DNA from: Eubacteriales bacterium
GTDB lineage: Bacteria; Bacillota; Clostridia; Lachnospirales; Lachnospiraceae
Length of the DNA stretch: 38,406 bases
Direction: 5' to 3'
NCBI GenBank assembly: GCA_030524125.1
Contig: JAUNHB010000013.1
Location: forward strand, 1 to 38,406
Made by a program: the position numbers and the translations under genes
Notes under the pieces: generated by a model
The model's database searches: none
Told to the model about the DNA's origin: nothing
Seen by the model: the letters and a program-made list of their open reading frames with translations, nothing else
In this document: piece after piece, positions 1 to 8,782 of the stretch
Layout of the letters: every line of letters starts with the position of its first letter
Position numbering within the stretch: position 1 is the stretch's first letter

Positions 1-16
1 AAGCACAAAAAGCAGG

Positions 17-52
17 AGCCGTGAAAAAATGATTTCTCATTTTTTCACAGCC
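17..52. repeat. 28-bp perfect palindrome flanked by AGCC direct repeats
   Basis: Positions 21-32 (GTGAAAAAATGA) and 37-48 (TCATTTTTTCAC) are exact reverse complements around a TTTC loop. The palindrome is bordered on both sides by AGCC (17-20 and 49-52). Removing one AGCC plus the palindrome (32 nt) joins bases 1-20 to 53 onward and gives one open frame, reading KHKKQEPLSAVSMLLGM, into the ABC exporter that follows. This looks like a small insertion with a 4-bp target duplication. It introduces a TGA in the upstream frame. The palindrome ends exactly at the direct repeat, which argues against a fold-back assembly artefact but does not exclude one, because it lies at the window edge. Confidence 0.75.
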
Positions 53-62
53 CCTGTCCGCG

Positions 63-1763
63 GTGTCCATGCTGCTTGGCATGGCGCCCTATATCTGCGT
101 CTGGCTGGCGGCCCGGGATCTGATCGCCGTCGCGCCGGAGTGGACGGCGGCGACCGGCGTCACCCGGTATGGATGGCTGGCGTTCGCCTTTGCCGTGTGC
201 GGGATCCTGATCTACTTTGCCGGTCTGATGTGCACCCATCTGGCGGCGTTCCGCACCGCGTCCAACATCCGCAAACAGGGCGTCGCCCACATGATGAAGG
301 CTCCTCTGGGCTTCTTCGACTCCAACGCCTCCGGCCTCATCCGCGGACGGCTGGATGCGGCGGCGGCCGACACCGAGACTCTGCTGGCCCACAACCTTGC
401 GGACATCGTGGGCACCGTCACCCTGTTCGTCGCCATGCTGGTGCTGATGTTCGTCTTTGACTGGCGGATGGGCTGCGCCTGCCTTGTGGCCGCAGTGATC
501 TCGATCCTCTCCATGTGTTCCATGATGGGCGGAAAAAACGCCGCGCTCATGGCGGAGTATCAGGCGGCGCAGGACCGCACGACCAAGGCCGGCACCGAGT
601 ACGTCCGCGGCATCCCCGTGGTGAAGATCTTTCAGCAGACGGTCTACTCCTTCAAGGCGTTTCAGCAGGCTATCGAGGATTACAGCTCCAAGGCCGAGTA
701 TTACCATGCGAAGGTGTGCCGGGTGCCTCAGTCGCTCAATCTGACCTTCACCGAGGGCGCGTTTGTCTTTCTGGTGCCCGCCGCCCTGTTTCTGGCTCCC
801 GAAGCCTATGCCTCCGGGGACTTCGCCGGTTTTGTCACCGATTTTGCCTTCTATGCGGTGTTTTCCGCCATCATCTCCACGGCTCTTGCGCGGATCATGT
901 TCGCCTCCTCCGGGATCATGCTGGCCGGGACCGCTCTTGGACGGATCCGCAAGGTCATGGACGCCCCCACGCTGGAAGCGCCTGAGCATCCGATGACCCC
1001 TGTCGGCAACCGGGTGGAATTTCAGGATGTGAGCTTCATCTACGAGGGCTCGGACATTCCCGCCCTCTCCCACATCTCCTTCACCGCCGAGCCGGGACAG
1101 ACCATCGCTCTCGTGGGTCCCTCCGGCGGCGGCAAGACGACGGCGGCCAGCCTGATCCCCCGGTTCTGGGACGTCGCCTCGGGCGCGGTGAAGGTAGGCG
1201 GCGCGGACGTGCGCCAGATCGATCCGCACGTGCTCATGGACCGGATCGCGTTCGTGTTCCAGAACAGCCGCCTGTTCAAGACCTCCATTCTGGAAAATGT
1301 CCGGGCCGCCCGTCCGGACGCCACCCGGGAGCAGGTGCTGGCCGCGCTGCGGGCCGCCCAGTGCCAGGATATTCTCGATAAGCTGCCGAAAGGCATCGAC
1401 ACGCAGCTTGGGACCGAAGGGACTTATCTCTCCGGCGGAGAGCAGCAGCGCATCGCCCTCGCCCGGGCCATCTTAAAGGACGCCCCGATCGTGGTGCTGG
1501 ATGAGGCGACCGCCTTCGCCGACCCCGAGAACGAGGCGCTGATCCAGAAGGCGTTCACCGAGCTGACCCGCGGACGCACGGTCATCATGATCGCCCACCG
1601 CCTGTCCACGGTGGTCGGCGCAGACAAGATCCTCGTCCTGAACGAGGGCCGCATCGCAGAAGAAGGCTCCCATGCGGAGCTGGTCGCCGCAGGCGGGTTC
1701 TATGCCCGTATGTGGGCGGATTACAACCAGGCGGTCCAGTGGAAGATTGCCCGTGAGCAGTAA
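63..1763 (+). CDS. ABC exporter half-transporter, 5' end disrupted
   Basis: This is a fused permease-ATPase of the COG1132 exporter type, one half of a heterodimeric pump in the cytoplasmic membrane. The visible 566 residues hold a type-1 transmembrane domain (about residues 1-300) and a nucleotide-binding domain with Walker A GPSGGGKT near 351, signature LSGGEQQR near 456, Walker B IVVLDEAT near 476 and the H-loop IAHR near 510. The D-loop reads AFADPENE instead of the usual ASLD, a variant I associate with siderophore-type pairs such as YbtP/IrtA. The GTG at 63 is only the first possible start after the stop in the palindrome and falls inside the expected first membrane helix, so roughly the first 25 residues are missing or encoded upstream in another frame. 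The ORF ends 15 nt before its partner. The gene may be inactive, or may make a shortened product from GTG 63 or ATG 69. Confidence 0.85.
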   Translation: MSMLLGMAPYICVWLAARDLIAVAPEWTAATGVTRYGWLAFAFAVCGILIYFAGLMCTHLAAFRTASNIRKQGVAHMMKAPLGFFDSNASGLIRGRLDAAAADTETLLAHNLADIVGTVTLFVAMLVLMFVFDWRMGCACLVAAVISILSMCSMMGGKNAALMAEYQAAQDRTTKAGTEYVRGIPVVKIFQQTVYSFKAFQQAIEDYSSKAEYYHAKVCRVPQSLNLTFTEGAFVFLVPAALFLAPEAYASGDFAGFVTDFAFYAVFSAIISTALARIMFASSGIMLAGTALGRIRKVMDAPTLEAPEHPMTPVGNRVEFQDVSFIYEGSDIPALSHISFTAEPGQTIALVGPSGGGKTTAASLIPRFWDVASGAVKVGGADVRQIDPHVLMDRIAFVFQNSRLFKTSILENVRAARPDATREQVLAALRAAQCQDILDKLPKGIDTQLGTEGTYLSGGEQQRIALARAILKDAPIVVLDEATAFADPENEALIQKAFTELTRGRTVIMIAHRLSTVVGADKILVLNEGRIAEEGSHAELVAAGGFYARMWADYNQAVQWKIAREQ

Positions 1764-1778
1764 AAGGGAGGGAAAGAT

Positions 1779-3521
1779 ATGTTCAGCAAAAATTTTCAGC
1801 GTAAATATGCTCTGACCGATCAGGGCATACGAAATACCAGAAAGGGCGCTTTCTGGACGGTGATCGTCAATCTGATCGTCATGGGCGGCATGGGAATCCT
1901 GTATCAGATGACGACTGCTTTTATGGATACACTGACCGACGGTCAGCCGCTGCCCGCGGCGCTTCCGTTTATCGGGCTCGCGGTCCTGTTTGTTCTTCTG
2001 TCCTTCGTGACCCATCTGCAGCAGTATCAGGCCACCTACGGCCTGGTCTACAACGAGGTGAAGGCCACCCGCCTCAGTCTCGCGGAACGGCTGCGCAAGC
2101 TCCCGCTTGGGTATTTCGGCAAGCGCGATCTGGCCGACCTGACGGAGACCCTCATGGGCGATGTGAACCGCATGGAGCACGTCTGGTCCCATGTGCTGGG
2201 ATACCTGTACGGCGCTTACATTTCCACAACCGTGATCGCGGTGTGCCTGTTTGTCTACGACTGGCGGCTGGCCATCGCCTGCCTGTGGGGCGTGCCTGTG
2301 GCCTTCGGCCTGCTGTTCGGGACCCGGAAGCTCTCCGCGCGCAGCTCGGAGCGGACGAAAAAGGCCGCTCTGCGCGTCTCCGACGGGATCCAGGAGGCTC
2401 TTGAAAACGTCCGCGAGATCCGCGCCACCAATCAGGAGGACCGGTATCTGGACGGACTTTATCAGAAGATCGACGCGCACGAAAGGGTCACGATCCAGGG
2501 AGAGCTTGGCACCGGCATCTTTGTCAACGCCGCCAGCGTCATCATGCGTCTGGGCGTAGCCACCACGATCCTAGTGGGGGCCAATCTGATCCTCTCCGGC
2601 CAGATCGACTTCATGCTGCTCTTCCTGTTCCTGCTGGTCATCACCCGGGTCTACGCCCCCTTCGATCAGAGTCTGGCTCTGATCGCGGAAATGTTCATAT
2701 CCCAGGTGTCCGCCGACCGCATGAACGAGATCTACGACACGCCCGTCGCCGATGGCGCGGACCACTTCGCTCCCAAAGGCCACGACATCGTATTCGATCA
2801 TGTAAGCTTCGCCTACGATAAGGAAACGGTGCTGGACCGCGTAAGCTTCACCGCCAGAGAGGGGGAAGTGACCGCTCTCGTGGGGCCCTCCGGCTCCGGA
2901 AAGAGCACCTGCGCCCGCCTCGCCGCCCGGCTGTGGGACGCCACGGGCGGGACGATCCGGGTCGGCGGCGTGGATATCTCCACGGTGGATCCGGAGGCGC
3001 TGCTCGCCGACTACTCCATGGTGTTTCAGGATGTGGTGCTCTTTGACGACACCGTGATGGAAAACATCCGGCTGGGCAGGCGCGGCGCCACGGACGAGGA
3101 AGTGCGCGCCGCCGCCAGAGCCGCCAACTGCGACGAGTTCGTCCACCGGCTGCCCAATGGCTACGACACCCCCATCGGGGAAAACGGCGCCAGACTTTCC
3201 GGCGGAGAGCGGCAGCGGATCTCCATCGCCCGGGCGCTTTTAAAAGACGCGCCCATCGTCCTTCTGGACGAGGCCACCGCCAGTCTGGACGTGGAGAATG
3301 AGACGAAGGTGCAGGGCGCGCTCTCCCGCCTGCTGACCGGCAAGACAGTGCTGGTGATCGCCCACCGGATGCGCACGGTGGCGGCGGCCGACAAGATCGT
3401 CGTCCTCGCCGAAGGCCGGGTGGCCGAGGAAGGCTCCCCCGCCGATCTGATGAAAAAAGGCGGCCTCTACCGCCGCATGGTGGAGCTTCAGAGCCAGAGC
3501 GAGAGCTGGAAGCTGGGGTAA
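1779..3521 (+). CDS. ABC exporter half-transporter (partner subunit)
   Basis: This is a 580-residue permease-ATPase, normal length for the family. An N-terminal hydrophilic stretch is followed by six predicted helices (about 25-320) and an ATPase domain: Walker A GPSGSGKST near 369, signature LSGGERQR near 474, Walker B IVLLDEATASLD near 493 and H-loop IAHRMRT near 527. All catalytic motifs are canonical. The start ATG follows a GGGAGGGAAAG ribosome site, and the gap to the upstream half-transporter is 15 nt, so the two should form one operon and a heterodimer. YbtQ/IrtB-like siderophore handling is possible from the partner's D-loop and the tandem arrangement, but substrate and even direction of transport cannot be read from sequence. 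Confidence 0.9.
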   Translation: MFSKNFQRKYALTDQGIRNTRKGAFWTVIVNLIVMGGMGILYQMTTAFMDTLTDGQPLPAALPFIGLAVLFVLLSFVTHLQQYQATYGLVYNEVKATRLSLAERLRKLPLGYFGKRDLADLTETLMGDVNRMEHVWSHVLGYLYGAYISTTVIAVCLFVYDWRLAIACLWGVPVAFGLLFGTRKLSARSSERTKKAALRVSDGIQEALENVREIRATNQEDRYLDGLYQKIDAHERVTIQGELGTGIFVNAASVIMRLGVATTILVGANLILSGQIDFMLLFLFLLVITRVYAPFDQSLALIAEMFISQVSADRMNEIYDTPVADGADHFAPKGHDIVFDHVSFAYDKETVLDRVSFTAREGEVTALVGPSGSGKSTCARLAARLWDATGGTIRVGGVDISTVDPEALLADYSMVFQDVVLFDDTVMENIRLGRRGATDEEVRAAARAANCDEFVHRLPNGYDTPIGENGARLSGGERQRISIARALLKDAPIVLLDEATASLDVENETKVQGALSRLLTGKTVLVIAHRMRTVAAADKIVVLAEGRVAEEGSPADLMKKGGLYRRMVELQSQSESWKLG

Positions 3522-3543
3522 GAGAAGAAAAACGATCATAGTA

Positions 3544-3568
3544 GGGGCTGTCAGGAAAGACAGTCCCC
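3544..3568 (+). terminator. possible terminator hairpin after the ABC pair
   Basis: GGGGCTGTC (3544-3552) pairs with GACAGTCCCC (3559-3568) with one bulged base and a six-base loop, 23 nt after the second ABC stop codon. There is no clear T-run after it, so it may be a weak or factor-assisted terminator, or only an RNA-stabilising hairpin. Confidence 0.35.
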
Positions 3569-3603
3569 TGCTTGATATGAAATGAAGCTGCCAAGAAAAT
3601 ATC

Positions 3604-4090
3604 TTATTCCGTTTTCTGAGCCTTACTTTCCTGCTGCTGAAGATAGAACATTGTCTTTTGCATCTCAATCTCTCCTCGCAGTTCTTCATCTGTCGGCAGG
3701 TACAGTTTATATTTGGAAGCAAATAACTGTTCATTGCCGTGCATAACAGAATATCTTGCAATATCCTCATCCGTATCGGAACAAAGCACAATACCAATCG
3801 TGGGATTATCGCCTTCACTGCGTTTCAGTTCATCATACATTCGGTTTTATCTTCCACCTGCAAAAGTACACGATAATGAGTCCAAGAAAGTATCGCTCCA
3901 GATTGTTGCCTCAGTGAGGCAACAATCTCAGGAAACGTTTTATAAAATTTCAGGCAACGATAAAGAGTGCCTCTGTCATATCCTTTACCATAACGGTCTG
4001 TCAATTCTTTTGACAGTTTTCTGATAATCTGAAGTCCATACTCTGAGCGTTCCTGCTCCTTTTCCCTTTTCGTAACCTCTTCCTTCTCTC
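3604..4090 (-). pseudogene. relic of a YhcG/DUF1016-type PDDEXK nuclease gene
   Basis: Two fragments of the same family lie end to end in different frames. About 4090 down to 3835 encodes part of the N-terminal domain (EYGLQIIRKLSKELTDRYG, then LSWTHYRVLLQVEDK). 3840 down to 3604 encodes the C-terminal end (DNPTIGIVLCSDTDEDIARY, then ASKYKLYLPT). Family members are about 330-380 residues, so the start and an internal piece of very roughly 160 codons holding the nuclease core are missing, and the join is out of frame. YhcG-like proteins often accompany restriction systems; none is present here. Local GC is clearly lower than in the neighbours, which fits acquired DNA. There is no ribosome site or usable start. 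The 5' end overlaps the 3' end of the surface-protein ORF. Confidence 0.8.
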
Positions 4091-7000
4091 CTTGATCAGC
4101 GCCGCCACCAGTCCGGCACAGGAGATTGCCAGCGTACCGGCCCACAGGGCCGGGTCTGCCGGATCGCCGGTGCGGGCCGCAGTATCCGTCGCCACCGGGA
4201 TCCCGGCAGGTTCCGTCTGCCGGACCGTCCGGGCGGCAGAGTGACCGCCATGGCCGCCGCGGCTACCTGTTGTCCCGGAGTCGGACGGGCTTCCCGGCTC
4301 AGGAACAAACTCCGGGATCTCGACCGGAGTACCGCAGAGGCCCAGATCGTGGTGGCGGGATTCATATGTCTGTACATCCATCTCTCTGGCCGCCGGCATC
4401 CCGATCCCCTCGATAACGGCAGCGACCAACTTCCCGTCCTGCATTGCGGCGGCTGCATCGGAATCGATAGTGTCATCTGCTCCCACATTTTCCAGCGTCG
4501 CCGTGCAGTCATCAATCTTCACCCTGCTCCCGCTTTCAAACCTGACGGCAAAATCACCCTCCGGCAGATAATAGAACCCGTAAGCGCCCGCGCCATCCGC
4601 GTGAGCGCTGCTCTTTCCCGTCAGCACATCGATCCCCATGCCGGTCTCCACCGAGACCGCTTTTCCATTCAGCAGATAAGGGGAGTAGGTTCCGTCCCCG
4701 CCCTTCTCCAGCAGGGTGACCTTCACACCGTTCAGAAGAGTCTCTCCGAAGCCGCGCAGACCGTCCCCGTCGGCGTCCAGCCAAACGATGCCCTCCAGCA
4801 GGCGATCCACGATGTAGGTTCTGGCGTTGCTCTCCATATCGCCGCTCCCGAAATTGTTCACCAGAAACTCGCCCGGCCTGCCGTCCGGTACATCGAACGT
4901 AATGTGCATTTTCAGTGTTCTGTTTGGCGGCAAGGTACCCACAGCAGCCACCGCCACGATCCTATGAGTCGCAGAGGGAAGCTCCACCGCTCCAGTCTGT
5001 ACATCCACCGTCAGCTCAGTCCAGCCATTTTCCTCTGTGAAGTCCTCCGCTCTGTAATCCGCCGCTGTTGTATTCCGTTTCGCCGTGTCGGTGGTATAGT
5101 ACAGCTGAAAGTCGCCAATCAGTTCCCCGCTCTGGACGGTCAGCTCCGATACCTCCACCGGCCCGGTGATCTGCGTACCTCTGCCGTCCCCGTTGTAGGG
5201 CAGGAAGTCAATATCCACCACATCGATGGAATTGCTGGAATTGTTTCCGTGGTGGATGGTAAATCCCATCTCGTCCCCCAACTCCACGATCTTCTGATCG
5301 GAGGTCTTTGAAAAGCTCACGCCCCGGTTCTTGCTGATGAGGATGCTCTGCTCGGCATAGTTGCCGTTGGTTGCGACAAAATCCCGCATCTGTTCATCCT
5401 CGCTCCAGATTCTGACCGAGTTCGTAAGCTGCTGTTGGTTTACCACGTCGGTCTCCTCATTGCCGGGCGTACCGATCGTGCAAGAGTAGTAAATCGGCGC
5501 AAGCTGAGTGACCTCCGCCGCCGTGATCGTGACATTTTCCAGTGTAAAGAGCAGAGTGGTGGTGCCATCGGTATTTTTCGTTACCGCAGGAGAAAGCCCC
5601 TGCCCGCCGGTAACCGTTCCGGCCTTCCCCCCGCCGTTAGAAGTATAAGCGCCGCCATAGTAAGCGGAATGGATGATGTAATCCAGCCCTTCTGGCAACG
5701 TGTCCTCCACATACACGGTCGTAGTCCTGCCTGCCCCTCCGGTGACGGATTCTCCCCTGGATCGGATCGCCGTGGGGTAGAGGACATAGTCCGCCTCCCG
5801 CTGGCTGGTGTCCATGTCGTAGGTCAGCTTTTTCCCGCCCTCCCCTGTTCCGGGCTGGTTCGGGCTTTTGGTGATCTGGGTGGCGTAGTCCACCACCAGA
5901 CAGGAGTCGCCTGCCGCCGCGCCTGATGTGCCTGTTACATAACCATTCTCGTCATACTGCGCTTTGACGTAATTTTTCAGGGCTTCCGAAGAATGATAAT
6001 CAATGTTTGTCGACGGAGCAGGATAAGTTCCGGCATACTGAAGGGGTGTTGTTATATCCTTCCGGCTAGGGAAGCCGTCTTGCACATACGAGAGATAATC
6101 CTCCTCCGTCAATTCCGCTTCCGGTTTTTTACACCACTCTGCGGCTGCCGCTTTTATATCGCTGCGGTTCCATGCCGTCCCGGACTGGGTGATCATATAC
6201 GTATTCCCGACCAAAGCGCTGTCGTCTTTTGAGTTGCCAAATATTCTCAAGTGAACGCTATCACTTCCTTCCCGGAATAATCTGCGCGATTCTGTCAGAA
6301 CCGCCACGCAGATGTACCCCTGCTCTTTCAGCTGGTTCAGAGAAGAAAAGAAGATCAGATCGTCTGCGGTTGCCTGCATCATTTCCGCGTCATAGCCGGC
6401 TTCATCCGGCTGCAGACTCCCGTGTTCCCAACCCTTTTTGTCGGTTTTTGCGCCGTAAAGAACGGTACTGCTGTCATAGATTCTTACTCTTTCCGGTTCA
6501 AAAAATGAGTCGTCAAATTTCACCAAGTAATCTGCCGCGATAATCCTTGCCTGGCCTTCAGCATTCCCTTGGCTAAAGTATCCATTTAATCCCAAAGCGC
6601 CGCCTCTTAATATCCAGTCTTTTCCGTTGTCTCTACAGCCTTCCGTTAAAGAGAGCGAACCATCATCTCCCTGTTCTGTGTAAGGTATATACCGGATACT
6701 TAAGCTGGTGCTGCCGGGTTTGGAGAGATACGAAGTCTGCACAGCCCGGTCGTCAGTCTGTACCGATTGATTCAAATTATCGGATACGATTTCAAGCACT
6801 GTGCCGCTCACGCCGGCCATCTGCAGATTTGCATCTTCCAAGGTAATCGAAAAGCTCCCCGAACCATAGTTGTCCGTAATATAGTTCCCCTCACTGTCGT
6901 AAAAAGGCTGCACCACCCAGATCTCTCCGGCCGAAAAGCAGGCGGTCTGTACGTCCCAGTAGCCGCCAATACTGTTAGGATTATAATAACGGTATGTGAC

Positions 7001-8591
7001 AGCCAAATCTACAATATTGTTATATGGAAGCTGCTCTAAATCCACATGATAATCAGAAATGGTTACCTTGATCGTTCCTCCGGTTTGAACGCCTGTCCAT
7101 CGTCCGCCGTCAAAGCATCCCCACCTTGATTGGTCTTCGACCTTGTTTGTCGGAATATTATAGGAACGGGGAACCGTGACCATGCTGAGATCTCGTCCGT
7201 CCGCCTGTGTTGCAGCGCTGTTGCTTCCCATATTTCCGTCTATGCTCCACAGGAGGGGCGCGCAGGAACCTTCCGACGGGATCGTTTCACCTGCATCAGA
7301 CCGATAGCTGCTTGTCAGCGACAGATCGAATGTGATCGGCGAACCGTCAGGCAGCTCGCACCCCCGAAGGCCGTGCTGAGCGCTTTTGCCCACGATCTGG
7401 ATCACTGCGCCAAATGCCTGGATCCGTCCTTCTTTCATACCGGCGTTTTTGTTCTGTGCCAGATCATTTCCTGTGGAAAAATCAAAGGATCCCACGGTCT
7501 GGTTCACACTCGAATGTCCGTTTACGATTTGCACATTGTATCTCGGGGTAGAGGTAACCGTCACATTCGGAGCATCGATGGTCTTGTACTCCACTCCGTG
7601 ATTGTCTGTGTCGCAGGAATTGCCGCTGCCGGTCACAAGCCCTTCCTTCGGCACATCGTTGCCCTCCAGCCAGAAGGTGAAGCGGGGCGCTGCCGTATCG
7701 CCCTGCTTCATGGTCAGCACACGGAGGGCGACGTTTAGCTCCTGATAGCTGTTTCCGATCGCGGAAGGGTTCTCGATGGAGGGCTCTGCCAGGAAGCTAC
7801 CCCGCAGCACCTGCCATGTCTTTCCGCCGTGAGTCTCTTCTGCGATCTCAAACTCCCCCTCGGCCTTGGCGGTCATCCAGCCCATAAATTCCGTTTCGAA
7901 CCGCACCTGATCCTCAGAGCCCTCCGCCACAAATTCGTAGTGGACAGTCCCGGTCTCGTAGTTGCTGTAAGGCGCGTCCTCCCGCACCTGCGTTTCAAAT
8001 GCCGCCGTATACGTTATCACATCAAAGGAACGCACCGTGTTGTTCAAGTCGCTGCTGTCATTGCCGGCGCTGTCATCCTCATCCCATGGCGCGGTGCCAG
8101 TCCTGATCGCCAATCCGGATTCCGTCGCCGGATCCGCCACCAGATAAGCATCCGAAATATAAGCGTAGTCTCCGTCCAGCCTGCCGCCGATGTCACCGGC
8201 GGCATACAAGTCATATACCCGTCCCGCATCCCCCGCGGAACCAGTCAGGGTAAGCGCCACAGTCTCTGCCACATCGGCTTCCCCGGAGGCAGACCCCACA
8301 GTCTCTGCCGCACCGCCTTCCCCGGTTACTGACTCCGCAGTCTCTGTCGCACCGCCTTCCCCGGTATGCTCATACTGGCAAGTCTTTTCCTCCGCCGCCT
8401 CTACATAACCGCAGTCTTCCGTGTGCTCCGGGTGGTGTTCACAGAGTCCGTTCACCCCCCCCCGTGCAGGCCGATGTGCCTTCTGCTGGTTCTTCCGCCG
8501 CGGAGACCACCGCCGCGGAGGGGAGGATCATGCACAGACAGAGCGACAAAGCGACCCATCGGCTTACCAGTTTTTGAATCTTACGTCTCAT
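4001..8591 (-). CDS. large secreted cell-surface protein, frame split at a poly-G tract (probably phase variable)
   Basis: An AGGAGG ribosome site 5 nt before ATG 8591 opens a signal peptide (MRRK, hydrophobic core about 12-29, cleavage near VVSAA). After codon 43 the frame runs into nine Gs (8463-8455) and stops at 8441-8439. One G fewer gives direct read-through, TGGVNGLCEHHPEH, into a 1484-codon frame ending at 4001. The body holds a Cys/His motif (CEHHPEHTEDCGY), 13-residue repeats, long beta-rich regions, a DUF11-like segment (about 5800-5300), an SdrD_B-like domain (about 4797-4390, GIVWLDADGDG) and a C-terminal anchor: ARTGD, a helix (ALWAGTLAIS onward) and RRKRLRK. No classic LPXTG is visible; ARTGD may be a variant sorting site. 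The last 20 or so residues run into the nuclease relic, so the natural tail was probably lost. Function is likely adhesion or surface display (inference). In the sequenced state the protein should be off. Confidence 0.8.
8260..8371 (-). repeat. 39-nt tandem repeat, three copies, in the surface-protein gene
   Basis: Units starting with CAGTCTCTG on the plus strand begin at 8260, 8299 and 8338, an exact 39-nt spacing. The last two units are nearly identical and the first has diverged. 39 nt equals 13 codons, encoding repeats such as TGEGGAAETV in the Ala/Glu/Gly-rich linker after the Cys/His motif. Copy-number change would keep the frame. Confidence 0.8.
8455..8463 (-). repeat. nine-G homopolymer tract (frame switch)
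   Basis: Nine Cs on the plus strand read as GGGGGGGGG in the gene, starting at the last base of codon 43. They separate the signal-peptide frame from the long body frame by one base. Eight (or five, or eleven) Gs would fuse the two. Position and effect match a slipped-strand contingency tract; a homopolymer length error in the assembly is the alternative. Confidence 0.75.
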
Positions 8592-8630
8592 TGCTTCCTC
8601 CTGTTTTCTGTCAGATCAAATACCAACCAT

Positions 8631-8657
8631 GACGCGGGGATCATGAAGCCCCGCGTC
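8631..8657 (-). other. perfect 9-bp hairpin in the surface-protein leader
   Basis: GACGCGGGG (8631-8639) is the exact complement of CCCCGCGTC (8649-8657) with a 9-nt loop. It lies in the untranslated leader between the promoter and the AGGAGG site. No T-run follows on the minus strand, so it is more likely an mRNA-stabilising or regulatory hairpin than a terminator. Confidence 0.6.
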
Positions 8658-8670
8658 TGCTTTATTTTCT

Positions 8671-8698
8671 ATTATATATAATTTTTTGTAAACTTCAA
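8671..8698 (-). promoter_or_regulatory. sigma-A-type promoter for the surface protein
   Basis: On the minus strand -35 TTGAAG (8698-8693) and a perfect -10 TATAAT (8676-8671) are 16 bp apart, in an AT-rich patch directly after the ppdK terminator. It gives a leader of about 70 nt. Confidence 0.65.
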
Positions 8699-8701
8699 AA
8701 A

Positions 8702-8741
8702 GATGAGGGCGTGCGGGGAGAAAGCCTCCCGACGCCCTCAT
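8702..8741 (-). terminator. rho-independent terminator of ppdK
   Basis: ATGAGGGCGT (8703-8712) pairs with ACGCCCTCAT (8732-8741), with further inner pairing (GGGAG with CTCCC). On the minus strand the stem is followed by TTTTT. It lies about 40 nt after the ppdK stop codon. Confidence 0.85.
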
Positions 8742-8782
8742 TTTTATCGACCCGCAGCCTTCACCGGCCGCGCCGCCTGTCT

